64,000 bases of DNA from Gonatopus flavifemur (taxonomy: Eukaryota; Arthropoda; Insecta; Hymenoptera; Dryinidae). A model generated the notes under the pieces. It had not been told where the DNA came from. It saw nothing but the letters and a program-made list of their open reading frames with translations, and did not search any database. The translations under genes were made by a program, and so were the position numbers. The stretch spans positions 3,410,001 to 3,474,000 of the forward strand of contig JAFFJZ010000026.1 of the NCBI GenBank assembly GCA_018340375.1. Reading direction: 5' to 3'. Below, piece by piece: positions 45,795 to 56,449 of the stretch; position 1 is the first letter of the stretch; each line of letters starts with the position of its first letter.

Positions 45795-46380
45795 TCCAAG
45801 AGTATCATTATTTTGTCACAGCTAATAATTATTTTATCAGAGAATTATGATTTTATTAAATGATGATTGTATTTTATTTTTATAAATTGTTTTATGAAAG
45901 TATTATGTTTTCATTGAAAATTCAATGTATTTTCTCCATGATAAGAATTATAATAATGATATATACGTATTTTCATTTTTCAAATATGAGCCCAACTAAA
46001 CATAGTTCATTGAATATTTTTTATAAACATGATAAGTTGTTCATGTTATATGTGGTTTAGAGATATATGGGAACGTTAAATGTGAAATAAATTCATTGAA
46101 ATACAAGTATTCTTGAATATTATACTGCATTTCTGGACTATATTTGAACTATTTTCTGATTCTCAAAGCTCTTAAAATGTCTTCTTTTTTCGTATACTTT
46201 GGAGCTTAGGTATCCTACTTTTGTCCTACTTTACCACTGTCGATATACACTTTTAGGTGGGTGAGATCTGGTAACCCTACATATATTCATACTCTGTATG
46301 ATTATCAGATTGATACTGCTACGCCCGGTGGAAAGGTTTCACTGGAAATCTTTGAAAATGTCAGAGATTTGTAGTGAAGG

Positions 46381-46529
46381 CGGACAAGTCGATATTGGAT
46401 GTTTGAAAGATCGTGATAGGGAACATTTGTTGGCTCACATAAAGAGAAAGAAGCGTGAAAAGTAAGCTCTTTATCAACACATTGGAGACATCGCGTATAA
46501 TAGAAGATAATCGCTCAACATCAATTCGA
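46381..46529. repeat. Outer inverted repeat, right copy
   Basis: Partner of 42350-42503. The hAT insertion lies between them, so the original palindromic element without the hAT was under 1 kb. Confidence 0.8.
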
Positions 46530-46644
46530 TGAATTAATATTCGGCTTTTTAATTTGTCTCTTCGAATAGTAATTCATTGAAGTATTGTTGAACGAACACC
46601 TACTATCTCCCGCGATATCTTCACTCTGTTGATAAAGATTGTAT

Positions 46645-46911
46645 CCCGAGTCGAAAAAGTTGATCGGTTTTTGGCCTCATATTTCGTTTTTACATTGATT
46701 TTGTCCTGATTGTTGAATAATGCGGACAAGCACAGTACTTTCTTCATGATTTTAGTCTGAATTTTTCTTGATAACTTTTATTAGTTGGAGGAGAAATTCA
46801 GACTAAAATCATGAAGAAGTACTGTTTTTCTTCGCATTATTCAACAATCAGGAAAAAATCAGTCTAAAAACGAAATATTATGCCAAAAACCGTGCAAACT
46901 TTTCGACTCGG
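46645..46911. mobile_element. CCC-type palindrome, 267 bp, flanked by AT
   Basis: Ends CCCGAGTCGAAAA and, inverse, CCGAGTCGAAAAG; AT at 46643-46644 and 46912-46913. Arms of about 130 bp include TTCATGATTTTAGTCTGAAT and CCTGATTGTTGAATAATG. Confidence 0.7.
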
Positions 46912-46913
46912 AT

Positions 46914-48406
46914 AATTCTTGCGCTTTCGTCTCTCTCAGTGCAAGGCAACACTCTTAAACACCTCAAATGTCGTACTACCCATCCCGTACAAGACACTAA
47001 AGGAAAACTGAGGTTTTTTCGAGCTATATTCAAATATTGCACACAGCGTTCAGCACTTTCAAAACGCACAGTATTAATAAAAACAAATATGAGCCAAATT
47101 GATTTTTTTTCAACTTTCGGGTAATTCCTTGTCAACTCAACCAACGATCTACATTCGACATCTCAGAAATTCATGATATTTATTCCACCAATAGTACTCG
47201 TCATGTGCATGAAAAATGTTGAGTTTGAGAATTTTTTGTTTTGGAGTTATTATAATCCAAAATTTCCTTGAAATGGAGGGTATGGCAATTCACAAAATGC
47301 TGTATCTCCAAAACTAATCGACCTACGGGGTTGAACTTGGGGTCATTATTTTCATTTTTCTACAATCTTCACACTGATGCATCATTCAAACGTGTGATCG
47401 GAATTCCAAAATTTTCACGTGAGAAAAAAAAAATTTTTTTTTTCAATATTTCGAAAACGGAATTTTTTTCCCTGAAGAGAATACATGTTGTTCATGGACT
47501 GATTTTGAATGTTCATACCAAATTACAAAATGGTATTCCAATGGTATCTAGGAACAATACATTTCTCTTCATCCTGAGGCACGATAAATTGCATACACAG
47601 CTGTAACGTACGGGGTGTCCAAAAATTTGACCGTTGAAAAAACATACCGATGATCTCGACCAAGGGCTGATATGATTTTTCCGTTGAAAAATGTGGATCG
47701 GGATCTTTGTGACTGAGTTTTGGAATTTTTAACATGCACGGAAAAAAAATATCACGCATGCAACAATATCGCATAGTTGCGAGAACGATACCGTGAAGGT
47801 AGTCTACTCGAAAAGTTATGGGAGGAATACCCAGTAAATCAACACAAGATTAACAAATGACGGCAACGATATAGTATATTTATAGTAATAATCTGTTTAG
47901 TTCCACTAACGTTCAGATCTCTGTCATAGATATATTAAAGATAACCTACAGAACGATACTTCAGATCGTTGCAGGATTGATTTTTTTCCGGGGGTTTCTG
48001 AAAAGTATCGAGTTCAATGATCACATATACACATATGATGATTGGCACATATTATTCCTGATAATACACGAAGAATTCTTTTTTTAGAACAAGAATGAAA
48101 TTCTTCAAGAACTCTTTTCGAACTACGCTGAAAATAAAATTCTGGAATAACTGATGTTTGGACACCAATCGTTGATGTCTGGGAAAACATGAAATTGGCA
48201 GGGTTCGGAAGTAACGAATGAAATGTAACGAAGTTATCCGTCACGTTATTCGTTCCTTGGTAACGCGTTACATTTTTCAGCCATCAACGATAACGGTAAC
48301 GTCGTTACTGATTCTTGGTAACGAATAACGATTTCCATTACTTTCTCCGTTACTTTTAGCATTTTTTTTCAATTTTTGTGATTCAGATTATACTTATAAT
48401 GTTTCA
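46914..48406. other. No supported gene; possible old MITE remnants
   Basis: A mariner-like phrase GGGGTGTCCAAAAATTTGAC occurs at about 47614, and a CACGGAAAAAAAATATCACG start at about 47737 has a possible TTTTTTTCCGG partner at 47991. TAACG-rich repeats lie at 48240-48350. None has a secure second end. Confidence 0.35.
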
Positions 48407-48608
48407 TACACGGAAAGAAATTTAATTGGGAAAATTACCATTTTATTTGTAAACTAGAACTATTCGGAAATGTCAGATAATAATTTGTAACTTGAATTAT
48501 AATTATTGCCAGCTTTGATGGTAAAATTCAAGATTGATCTCAATTTTTACCATCAAAATTTGCAATGATTATGACATATTATAAATTATTATCTGACATT
48601 TCCGAATA

Positions 48609-49804
48609 AGGTAACTGACCCCATTAGCGAACGCGACCCCTTTAGTGAATCTCGAGATAATAAAACCTCTTTTACGAACAAGAAGTGTTTACCTATTACG
48701 TGCTGTGAAGATTATTCCAATCTTCAAACATTATTGTTCCTGATTAATACGAAAACAAATGGAAGAAAGAAAAATGTAATTCACGAAATAAATAAAGATT
48801 CATGCCGAGTGTCACAACGAGCTTTGCCTTCGTGAATCTTACAAGGTGAGTTAGGAATGGACATTTTTCCAATTGTGCATTTTCATAATATTAATGCGAC
48901 CATTGAACTATTTTATGTATCCAATGATTTGATATTATTCAAATTAAGATAATATAGGGTTATTTTCAATAACTGTCAGTCGCTAACCTAGGAAATTGCG
49001 CGTTCAGAAATACACACACGAAAATGATTGGTGAATCTATTACTGAACGAATAAACGTAACAATTCATATCATTGGTATCTACTCTAGGAAAATTTTTTC
49101 ATGAATTCTCATAATGCGCATCATTTTTCAATCAATCTATAAATTCCTCCAAGGATTGGAATGAACATGTAAAATTATAAACTCTACTTGAAATTCTCAA
49201 TTTTTTTCGCCAAAGTAACTCAAGCAGCAACAGAAGTTCAAAGTATATATGAAATAAAAACGTTGGTAGAATTTGAGAATGAGATACGAAGAACATATCA
49301 TGAAAGTTCATAGAATATACGAATGAGACTGTTTTAAATATACTCAGAACGTACATAGTACATTTGAAATGTACGATATTCATTCAATCGACGTTCAACT
49401 GACGTCCCGTCATATATTCGATTACATACGTTCGATGAATATGTATAGCACCTATGAAAAGGTCTCATTGGAATGTGCACAGAATATATTTCGAATATCA
49501 TCAGGAAAGTGATAATAACTCATCTGAGCAGCCTCAGATTCTACGCGTTCAGTAATGGGGTCAATCAGCGTTCACTAATTCATGCGACCCGTTCACTAAT
49601 GGGGGTATTGTTGACATTTCATTAATTTCATTATTTTTATTGTTATCACTTAGGAAATGAATAAAAAATCACGGTAAGAGAAAATTGAAATGCTCAATCT
49701 ATCTTATTTACTCGTGGAAATTCATTCTGAAGAAATTATTCATGAAATAATTTATATTTAGAGTGCTTGTGTTCTTAAATGTTCACTAATGGGGTCAGTT
49801 ACCT
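48609..49804. mobile_element. 1.2-kb nested element with AGGTAACTGACCCC ends and TA duplication
   Basis: Ends AGGTAACTGACCCCATTAG and CTAATGGGGTCAGTTACCT; TA at 48607-48608 and 49805-49806. GTTCACTAATGGGG-type blocks recur near its right end. No transposase seen. It contains the truncated foldback copy at 49218. Confidence 0.85.
49218..49500. mobile_element. Right-truncated copy of the 21060 foldback
   Basis: Starts CTCAAGCAGCAACAGAAG and stays similar to 21060-21340 (ACGTTCAA, GGTCTCATTGGAATGTGCA) up to TTTCGAATATC, where homology stops. The right terminus is missing. Confidence 0.8.
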
Positions 49805-49952
49805 TAGTTCTATTTCACAAATAAAATGTTAATTTTTCCGAGTACATTTCTCTCCGTGTAGGCCACTGTTGATCATTTCTAGTGAACTTTTTAGTAGACC
49901 AGTCATATTCTCCTAATTTTCTAATATTCTGTCTACACAAATTCCGTAAACG

Positions 49953-50246
49953 TCCATACAGCACACGAGTTCCTGCAGAGAGTTCCCGCAGAGAGTTCCC
50001 GTTATGCTCATCAATATGTATTCATTATGAATATTTTGAATTCAAAATTCACTCCTAATGAACAACTTAATGTTCAGAAAGAATTCATATCGAGATCTCA
50101 TAATGAATTGTCCGGGAATTCAATAAGTGTCCATTTTGAATTCATTGAATTCTTATTGAATTCATTATTGGTTGCATAACGGGAACTATTCAAGGAATCT
50201 TTGAGAAGGCTTTATGAATTCGAATTGATCTTTTGTGCTGGCTGGG
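49953..50246. mobile_element. CCC-type (TCC) foldback, 294 bp, flanked by CG, next to the CpG-rich segment
   Basis: Ends TCCATACAGCACACGAG and, inverse, CCCAGCCAGCACAAAAG; CG at 49951-49952 and 50247-50248. The body is rich in GAATTCATT blocks as in 15594. Insertion is immediately upstream of a probable promoter. Confidence 0.8.
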
Positions 50247-50459
50247 CGTGAACGTTAGAACGGAACGTCGCGTACTTGAACCAGAAAACCTAATGGATAA
50301 ACAGTGGCGACACCGGTCTCGTATGTCGTCACTGTCCACCAATAGCGCACTGCCCCGTATTTCCGTTTCGGTCGTTTGTCGCGGCAGTCGTGTGTTGTGC
50401 AGGTCCAGCATTTGTGCTGGATCCCTGGACGAGTGCGTACGAAATACAGATGTTACAAA
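50247..50459 (+). promoter_or_regulatory. CpG-rich segment, probable promoter and 5' UTR
   Basis: Unlike the surrounding AT-rich DNA, this stretch is dense in CG dinucleotides (around 25 in about 210 bp by eye). It leads directly into an ATG in good context and an exon with a consensus donor. No TATA box is obvious. Direction is inferred from the exon. Confidence 0.5.
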
Positions 50460-50511
50460 ATGGCCGAGTCGGCACGAGGTGAAGGACGAGGACGAGGAAA
50501 ATTAGTGTACG
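50460..50511 (+). CDS. Probable first coding exon of a host gene
   Basis: ATG at 50460 in the context CAAAATGG opens MAESARGEGRGRGKLVY and stops at a textbook donor, TACG|GTAAGT, at 50511 (phase 1). The Arg/Gly-rich start is too short to identify a family. No second exon can be recognised in the remaining 13 kb, so the following intron is probably long or the next exon is small. This is the clearest sign of a non-transposon gene in the window. A longer in-frame reading from 50233 would cross the foldback boundary and is less likely. Confidence 0.5.
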
Positions 50512-50930
50512 GTAAGTTTAACATATGTATCTGCTTTATCTCGATATGAATTCTATATGATTTCAAGAGTATTTTAGCATGATATACTCCTTTTGAAGAT
50601 TTTACATACGATTACGAAATATTCGATGTTTATCGACAAGACTTTTATGATTTTTCCGTTTGGATATTTCGACACAAACATATAAATACGTACAGATATA
50701 TTTTTAATGCGAATTTCCCGTGTCTCTAGCCGGAACCTTGATTTTTTTTTTTATATCTTGGTATTATAAACCATCACATGGATTTATTCCTTCCATATCT
50801 CAATCAGATTGGGGTAATTGAAATCATTGTGAATACAAAGTTATTGAAATGTTAGTTTGAAGAATAGATTATGCGCTTCCTTCCTCTCTAATGAACATTC
50901 CGAATATTGCTTATTATTAAAATATAATGA

Positions 50931-51447
50931 CTATATTATGGAAAATTCTATGAAATGTAATTCCCGTACATTTATTTGTGTACATGTATCAACACGCTTG
51001 CGAAGACGCACTTTTTTTACACTGTAATGCGATGTTGTCAGTTCTTGATCGCTTAACTTTGGAAGACGAATACACTCTAGAAGCCCTAAATTTACATATT
51101 TGTTTTCTTGTATAACAGTATTAGCATGTTTTTTCATATTCATAACTGAGTTATTAAATATGATCATCCATACGTTCATTTAATTCTATGAAAAGAAGCT
51201 TTGGATTCCTTTCGTAGTGAATATGTGAAGAAGGAAAGTTTTCACGGAAACCCTTATCAACCATTGCTGTAACGTTATTACGCAAATACTTTTTGATTTT
51301 TTGAATAGCAAATTTATAGTCAAAAGTGGTGTATATAATATACTTGTTTCCAAAATAATTTGTTCCGCACAAGCTGAATCCGTGGTGAGTTTGTAGTTTT
51401 CCTTCTTTGAAAACAAACATTTGTTCAAACATTTCATTCATTATCAA
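50931..51447 (-). pseudogene. Unidentified decayed protein gene, minus strand
   Basis: Two minus-strand frames (51447-51154 and 51179-50931) overlap by about 26 bases and look like one former gene with a frameshift near 51160. The first contains LQTHHGFSLCGTNYF and FAIQKIKKYLRNNV, the second NMKKHANTVIQENKYVNLG and SVKKVRLRKRVDT. Upstream the first frame continues past a single TAA (near 51449) with DDDVNSILRDQIFKK. The protein is Lys/Asn/Ile-rich. I do not recognise the family; an old insertion from an insect DNA virus is one possibility, but nothing proves it. Confidence 0.35.
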
Positions 51448-51920
51448 TTATTTCTTGAATATTTGATCTCTCAAAATACTGTTTACATCGTCATCACATG
51501 ATTTTATATATCACTTTGATTTGATGACTTCATAATCCGTTGAATAAAAAATATAAAATTTCAACGTGTTAAGCATAACGGTACTCTTGGGTCATTTCGT
51601 ATTATTGCTTTTTACATCCAAATGATCGGACAACATTTTCCACATTGAGTTTCTAGGGGTTTTACAAACTGAAGAAAACATCTGACAATTCTGTGTACAC
51701 GATTCCATATGATTTTCCTTGAATAAATCAGATGATACCAAATACATAGCATTCCGTCAGACTTCAAAGAATCTGAAAGCAAATAACTTGAATCTTTATT
51801 TCTTGAATTTTTTAATACAGTAACGCTTTAATGAAATCAGTTCACATTTTGCTCGAGCGAGTTGAAAAAAAACGCACACCATCACAGTATGCATGTTTGA
51901 ATTTTGAATGCCTTTTTACA

Positions 51921-51998
51921 CCTTTAGAGTACCGGTGATATGAAAATATAAATGAGCCGATTCTCGGGAAGCTTATGCGGTTTCTGGTACTCTAAAGG
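51921..51998. repeat. 78-bp palindrome with CCTTTAGAGTACC ends
   Basis: Ends CCTTTAGAGTACCGG and CTGGTACTCTAAAGG around a non-paired centre. No matching flanks, so the element type is open. The rest of 51500-52650 holds no supported feature. Confidence 0.6.
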
Positions 51999-52650
51999 TT
52001 AGACTACATTTAACCAGCGTTAAAAACATTGGTGGACTTGGAAACTTCGAACTGCACATCCAATGCTTTAGTTGGATAGTTGTGATTTGAATCTAATCGA
52101 TTCTAAACGAATTTTTTAAAAGTGCGACGACGGGAAAAAATCGAACCAACATACAATCAAGTGTTTTGAAGATTGTTTTGAGAATAATAAGAGTGTTATG
52201 TGAAAAGTATATATAATCTGAATGAACACATGTGTTTCGTCATAATCAAATGTCAATTTCCACCAAATACTCTTCTTTCGTTCTTTCCTAATCAATATTC
52301 ATTAAAAAAATCTGTTATTGAGTAGCAATTGAATAAGTGAATCAGTCACAGCTATTGTTACATGTCAAAAAATCGTAATTCGTTGATGCAGTGAAAATAC
52401 TGTTTAAATACTTACATCAATATTTCTCACAAAAAAACTCAGAGATCATTTTGTAATAGCAAGATTCATAAAAACCTTTTTTATCAACAATATTTCAAGT
52501 GAATGTTTGAAATGCATTTCAAAAAACTTGGATCATTCTCGTTGGATGGTTTTACTCTTCAAGTTGAAGAGTACTCTTGAAGTTGAAATTTTTGATTTTG
52601 AGAAAAATGTCTTATTTTCTGACTTGAATTCGTTGTTGGGGTGATGATAA

Positions 52651-53364
52651 ACTTGTAGGAAGAGTTTGAAGGTTGGGTGGAATCTATATTGATCAGGCAA
52701 GTTCAAACCGTGTGGAAAAAGTTAGAAGATCTGTCAACTTAGCTGACGGCACTTGGGTATCGTATCAGATCTTCTTTACTAAACGAAATCCAGACAGGGG
52801 GAATGTATCAAGATTCAGTGAATTCAAGTTGGTGCGGAGTAAGAGAGAACAGAAGTATTCATTGAATTTTATTGGTTATTATAGAAATGTTGATGAATAA
52901 GGAAAGGCTATATAGGACTCAATGTATCGTCTATCAATACTTTCGTTTCAATGATCTTGTATTGTGTACATTTTTGTATTTTTTTTACTAATGGGTTGAG
53001 GAAACATGTGTATTGAACCTGTTTCATAAATATGATAAGAATTATTTGTGGGAACATGATACAACATTATTGGAACAAAAATATTAACGATACATTGAAT
53101 CTTCCATACTCTCTCCTCATTTTTCACCACGTTTATAATAACTAATAAAATCCAATGAATACTTCTGTCCTCTCTTAGTTCGCCAACTTGAATTTACTGA
53201 ATTTTGATACATTCCTCCTGCCTGGATTCTGTTCAGTAAAGAAAATGTGATACGATACCCAAGTGTCGTCAGCTAAGTTGACAGATTTTCTAACTTTTGC
53301 CACACGGTTTGAACTTTCCTGATCAATATAGATTCCACCCAACCGTCAAACTCTTCCTACAAGT
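52651..53364. mobile_element. 714-bp foldback with ACTTGTAGGAAGAG ends
   Basis: Arms of about 280 bp are near reverse complements (shared GGTGGAATCTATATTGATCA and CTTAGCTGACG-like blocks) around a loop near 52930-53110. A 75-codon open frame at 52673 lies within one arm and is not a gene. No target duplication could be fixed. Confidence 0.82.
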
Positions 53365-53369
53365 GTACT

Positions 53370-53500
53370 CAGGGTGTCCAGTGACTGGGAAATCCGGGAA
53401 AACCGGGGATTCGTCGGGAAATTTGTATATGTCGGGAAAACCCGGGAATTTGATACTAATCCGGGAATTTTATGAAACTAGATTGTAAGGTAGTCGCTTA
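53370..53500. repeat. Single end of a CAGGGTGTCCAG-type transposon
   Basis: CAGGGTGTCCAG followed by repeated CCGGGAA and CGGGAAAAC phrases is typical of one terminus of a hAT-like element. The other end was not found. Confidence 0.5.
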
Positions 53501-53930
53501 TCGAATCCCTGGCCCAAATTTGAAAAATTATTGTCAAGTAGATGGTTGAGGTTGAAGGGGATTGATAATCATTCTCGTTGGGACTCATATTCTTATTTAT
53601 GACAAGAAAAACCAACTCGAAATATAAACAAACGACTTTGTAATAACCAAACGAAATTTTTCACCGTTCACCTATTGGAAACGTTTTTATTTTCAATTCA
53701 TTCATGACTTTTCGAGGGCTTATTTTGTGCCTTATGGAATTTTTGAAGGACTTTATCGGGGAAAATTTTGTGTATGTGTCTTCATAACATTATCGCACGC
53801 TTTTGTTTATAAGAATGTTTTTTACTTTTAACAAATAAATACGAGTAATCATTGTGAACATTACACGGTGAAGAATTTTTTGTCGATGAGGTTGTTCAAA
53901 ATTCCATAAGGAACGAAATGAGCCCTCGTA

Positions 53931-54139
53931 CACTGTAAAAAGATAACGGTGTTAGAAAATTTTCACACCAAGCGGTGTTTTTTTGACACCACATGGTGTT
54001 TCTTTGATACTACATGGTGTCTTTCTAACACCGTTTGGTGTTATTCTGACACCGTTTCGGGGTGGACTCCTATAGAAACCGTATAGTGTTGATGAGGAGT
54101 TAATTTTGCCACCGTTTTCACACCGCCTTTTTTACAGTG
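53931..54139. mobile_element. MITE with CACTGTAAAAAG ends and GGTGT/ACACC repeats
   Basis: Ends CACTGTAAAAAG and TTTTTTACAGTG; TA at 53929-53930 and 54140-54141. The interior alternates GGTGT and ACACC every 10-20 bp, for example GACACCACATGGTGTTTC. Sister copy at 54484. Confidence 0.88.
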
Positions 54140-54183
54140 TAAGTCATGAACGGATCGAAGATAAAAAAATTCTCTAATAGGTA

Positions 54184-54290
54184 CCCGGGGAGAAATCGCG
54201 AGATTGAATTAAATCATCCAAAATCATGGAACTTTACGTGAAAAATCACTCGAAGGTGCATGATTTGATATCTCGAGATTTCTCTCCGTG
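54184..54290. mobile_element. 107-bp MITE of the CACGGAGAGAAA family, TA-flanked
   Basis: Ends CCCGGGGAGAAATCGCGAGA and, inverse, CACGGAGAGAAATCTCGAGA; TA at 54182-54183 and 54291-54292. The centre pairs AAATCATG with CATGATTT. Confidence 0.82.
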
Positions 54291-54483
54291 TAAACGGTGA
54301 GAAGTTTCGTTTGGCTACTACAAAGTTGTTTGTTTATGTTTCGAGTGGGTTCTTTTTTTGTCTTGAATAAGAATGTAAGCCCTAACGAACATTACTATCA
54401 ACTCCCTCCGACTTTGGCCCTCTGCCTAATAATCATTTTTCAAATTTAGGCCTGGGTTTCAATTACCCCAAGGAGTAATACTA

Positions 54484-54714
54484 CACTGTGAAAAAAGCGG
54501 TGTCAAAACGGTGTCAGAATCAACACAAAATCAACACCACGCGGATTCTATAGGAGTCCACACCAAATCGGTGTCAAAAGAACTCCAAACGGTGTGGGAA
54601 ATGACACTTTACGGTGTCAGAATGACACTTGATGGTGTGAAAATGACACCATGTGGTGTTAAAAGAACACTGGGTGGTGTGATTTTTTTCTAACACCGCA
54701 AATTTTTTACAGTG
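54484..54714. mobile_element. Second CACTGT-ended MITE with GGTGT/ACACC repeats
   Basis: Ends CACTGTGAAAAAAGCGGTG and inverse CACTGTAAAAAATTTGCGG; TA at 54482-54483 and 54715-54716. Core unit approximates GGTGTNAAAANGACACC. A 60-codon open frame inside reflects this repeat. Confidence 0.88.
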
Positions 54715-54830
54715 TACTATTTCATGTGGTTGAACTTCAAGCTCATTTTCTCCAATCAATTCTGAAAGGACCAAATACTTCATTCAACTTTGATTCCTTC
54801 TACATGATATTTTTTACGTCATTCAAAAAC

Positions 54831-55137
54831 TAAACGGTGGTGCAACAGCTAACGGAATGAAAAACTGTTTTTTTTTTGCTTGCCATACCACTGACTCTAA
54901 GACTTTTAAAAAAATCGACCCAAAATTTCAAATTTGGGTAAAAAATAACATTTCCCAGTGAATGCCCGTACAACTTTTCGAAATACTGATATCGAAAAGT
55001 TCTACGGCTATTCACTGAAAAATGTTATTCTTCAGTTACAGTTCAAAGTTCAAGTCGATTCGTTGGAAATTATCGAAGTTCGTGATACCTCAAGCGAAAA
55101 AAATGGGTTTTCATCCCAATTGCTGGTTCATCACCAT
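54831..55137. repeat. Palindrome of about 300 bp
   Basis: Left arm (54831-54960) and right arm (about 54990-55137) pair through AAAATAACATTT/AAATGTTATT at the centre and GTGGTGCAAC/GGTTCATCACC at the ends. Contains ATCGAAAAGT and CTTTTCGA near the loop. Probably an old MITE. Confidence 0.65.
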
Positions 55138-55144
55138 TTTGTTA

Positions 55145-55359
55145 CACAGAGAAAAATAATACAATAAAAATTACAACATTTTCTAGTGAAGTAATACTAT
55201 TATGTCTCATCTCCCATAAAATACTCCTCAAATGTGAAATGAAATATCACAACTGCAACAATTTTTACTACATTCTGTAAGAAAGTCTCTGAGACCGTCA
55301 GGTACTTTTGACGACATTTGACAGAATAGTATCATATTACTACATTATTTTTTTCCGTG
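55145..55359. mobile_element. 215-bp MITE of the CACGGAGAGAAA family, TA-flanked
   Basis: Ends CACAGAGAAAAATAATAC and, inverse, CACGGAAAAAAATAATG; TA at 55143-55144 and 55360-55361. The interior contains TACTAC and GTAGTA-like pairs. Confidence 0.75.
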
Positions 55360-55361
55360 TA

Positions 55362-56449
55362 TCCAACGACATGAAAAAAACATTAATGTGTAAAACAATA
55401 TGAAAAATATTCATTTTGGAAGATGTACAATCTTGTACAAAAAATCAAAGTTGAACGAGGTGTTTTGTCTTTCCACCATGAATTCGAGAAAGTGCCATTT
55501 GATCTTGACCACAGAAAGTAGTATCACCCTTTGAACATAGACTTTACCATAAATCCAATTTAGTAACATCGACGCAGTGTTTATATTGGAATTTCTATAG
55601 CACTGTCGAATCAAGACTTCAAATTATCGCGTCTATAACAGGCAGCGTACAAGCGCATGCGCTGTTCAACTAACAGTGAACCTAGTTTGTATACATATAC
55701 AAAGCATAACAGTGTGCAGCTGCTTCAAAGTAATGTGGTGTTGATGAAGATTTCACACATTACTGTTTATATCAGTGTAAGTTAATTCCACCTTTGTTAT
55801 ACATATGAGTTATCTTTTACTTGTATCAGTTGGTAATTCGATAGTTTTTAGAAGAAGGAAGTTAACCTCAAATCGTTAGAAAAAGTAACTGTCTCAATGA
55901 ATGAAAAAAACGATTCAAGTTTTATTTTGTACATTCGAAAAGAATGAGTGGTGAATTTTTTGAGGAAAAATATCATCTATATGTACATAGTAAAAAAAAT
56001 TCCTTCGTTGTGTGAAAAAAGTATATTTTACAATCCAAGTATTGAATATTTGACACTTTTTGTGTTAATTTAATAAAATGGTCAAATGTCGTTCAATCGA
56101 TCGATTCTTCAACCCACTTACATGTTATTCGAGACTAAATCAACATTCGCTTGTGTTACTTTTAGAATAAAAATTTTGTTATTCGCCTGTGTCTCACATT
56201 TGACGAAAAACTTTTCACTGTGTATGATACCGAATACAATTTCCATTCATCCACTGAAGGAACGAATTTCTGAGACTGTAAAACAACAAACAATGTAGAT
56301 TTTCTTTCCCTGGTTGAAGAATCAATCGGTTCAATAAGAGTCTTTAAGCATGGTTAGCTTATCTAATATTTCTATGAGAATTTGAGTGTAAAATTGAAAC
56401 ATAAGTGCTTATCTACATCCAAATAATAGTTCTGAATTACCCGAAGAAA
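55362..56449. other. No supported gene
   Basis: AT-rich sequence with short open frames of no recognisable product (55614-55411 minus, 56086-56298 plus). A short GCATGCGC patch at 55655 stands out but shows no associated exon. Confidence 0.4.

Larger units (their letters stand above)
43019..46279 (+). mobile_element. Complete hAT transposon with perfect 8-bp target duplication
   Basis: Ends TAGGGTTACCATA and TGGTAACCCTA; CATATATT stands at 43011-43018 and 46280-46287. Length 3.26 kb. Carries one transposase gene on the plus strand with a likely 5' intron, and a small MITE at 43369-43511 upstream of the coding exon. Confidence 0.93.
48409..49858. mobile_element. MITE of the CACGGAGAGAAA family, TA-flanked, split by a nested element
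   Basis: Ends CACGGAAAGAAATTTAATTG and, inverse, CACGGAGAGAAATGTACTCG; TA at 48407-48408 and 49859-49860. Arms of about 60-200 bp share ACATTTTATTTGT-like text. The body is interrupted at 48609-49804. Confidence 0.82.
53507..54456. mobile_element. Palindromic element of 0.95 kb carrying two nested MITEs
   Basis: Outer arms share CCC(T/A)GGCC(C/T)AAATTTG and CTTATTTATGACAAGAAAAA-like text. Inner arms share TTATGGAATTTT and CGAGGGCT. The right half is interrupted at 53931 and 54184. No clear duplication at its own ends. Confidence 0.7.

Noticed and set aside
52673..52900. 75-codon frame that looks moderately protein-like
   Set aside because: It lies wholly in one arm of a palindromic element and its mirror is equally conserved, so the signal comes from the repeat.
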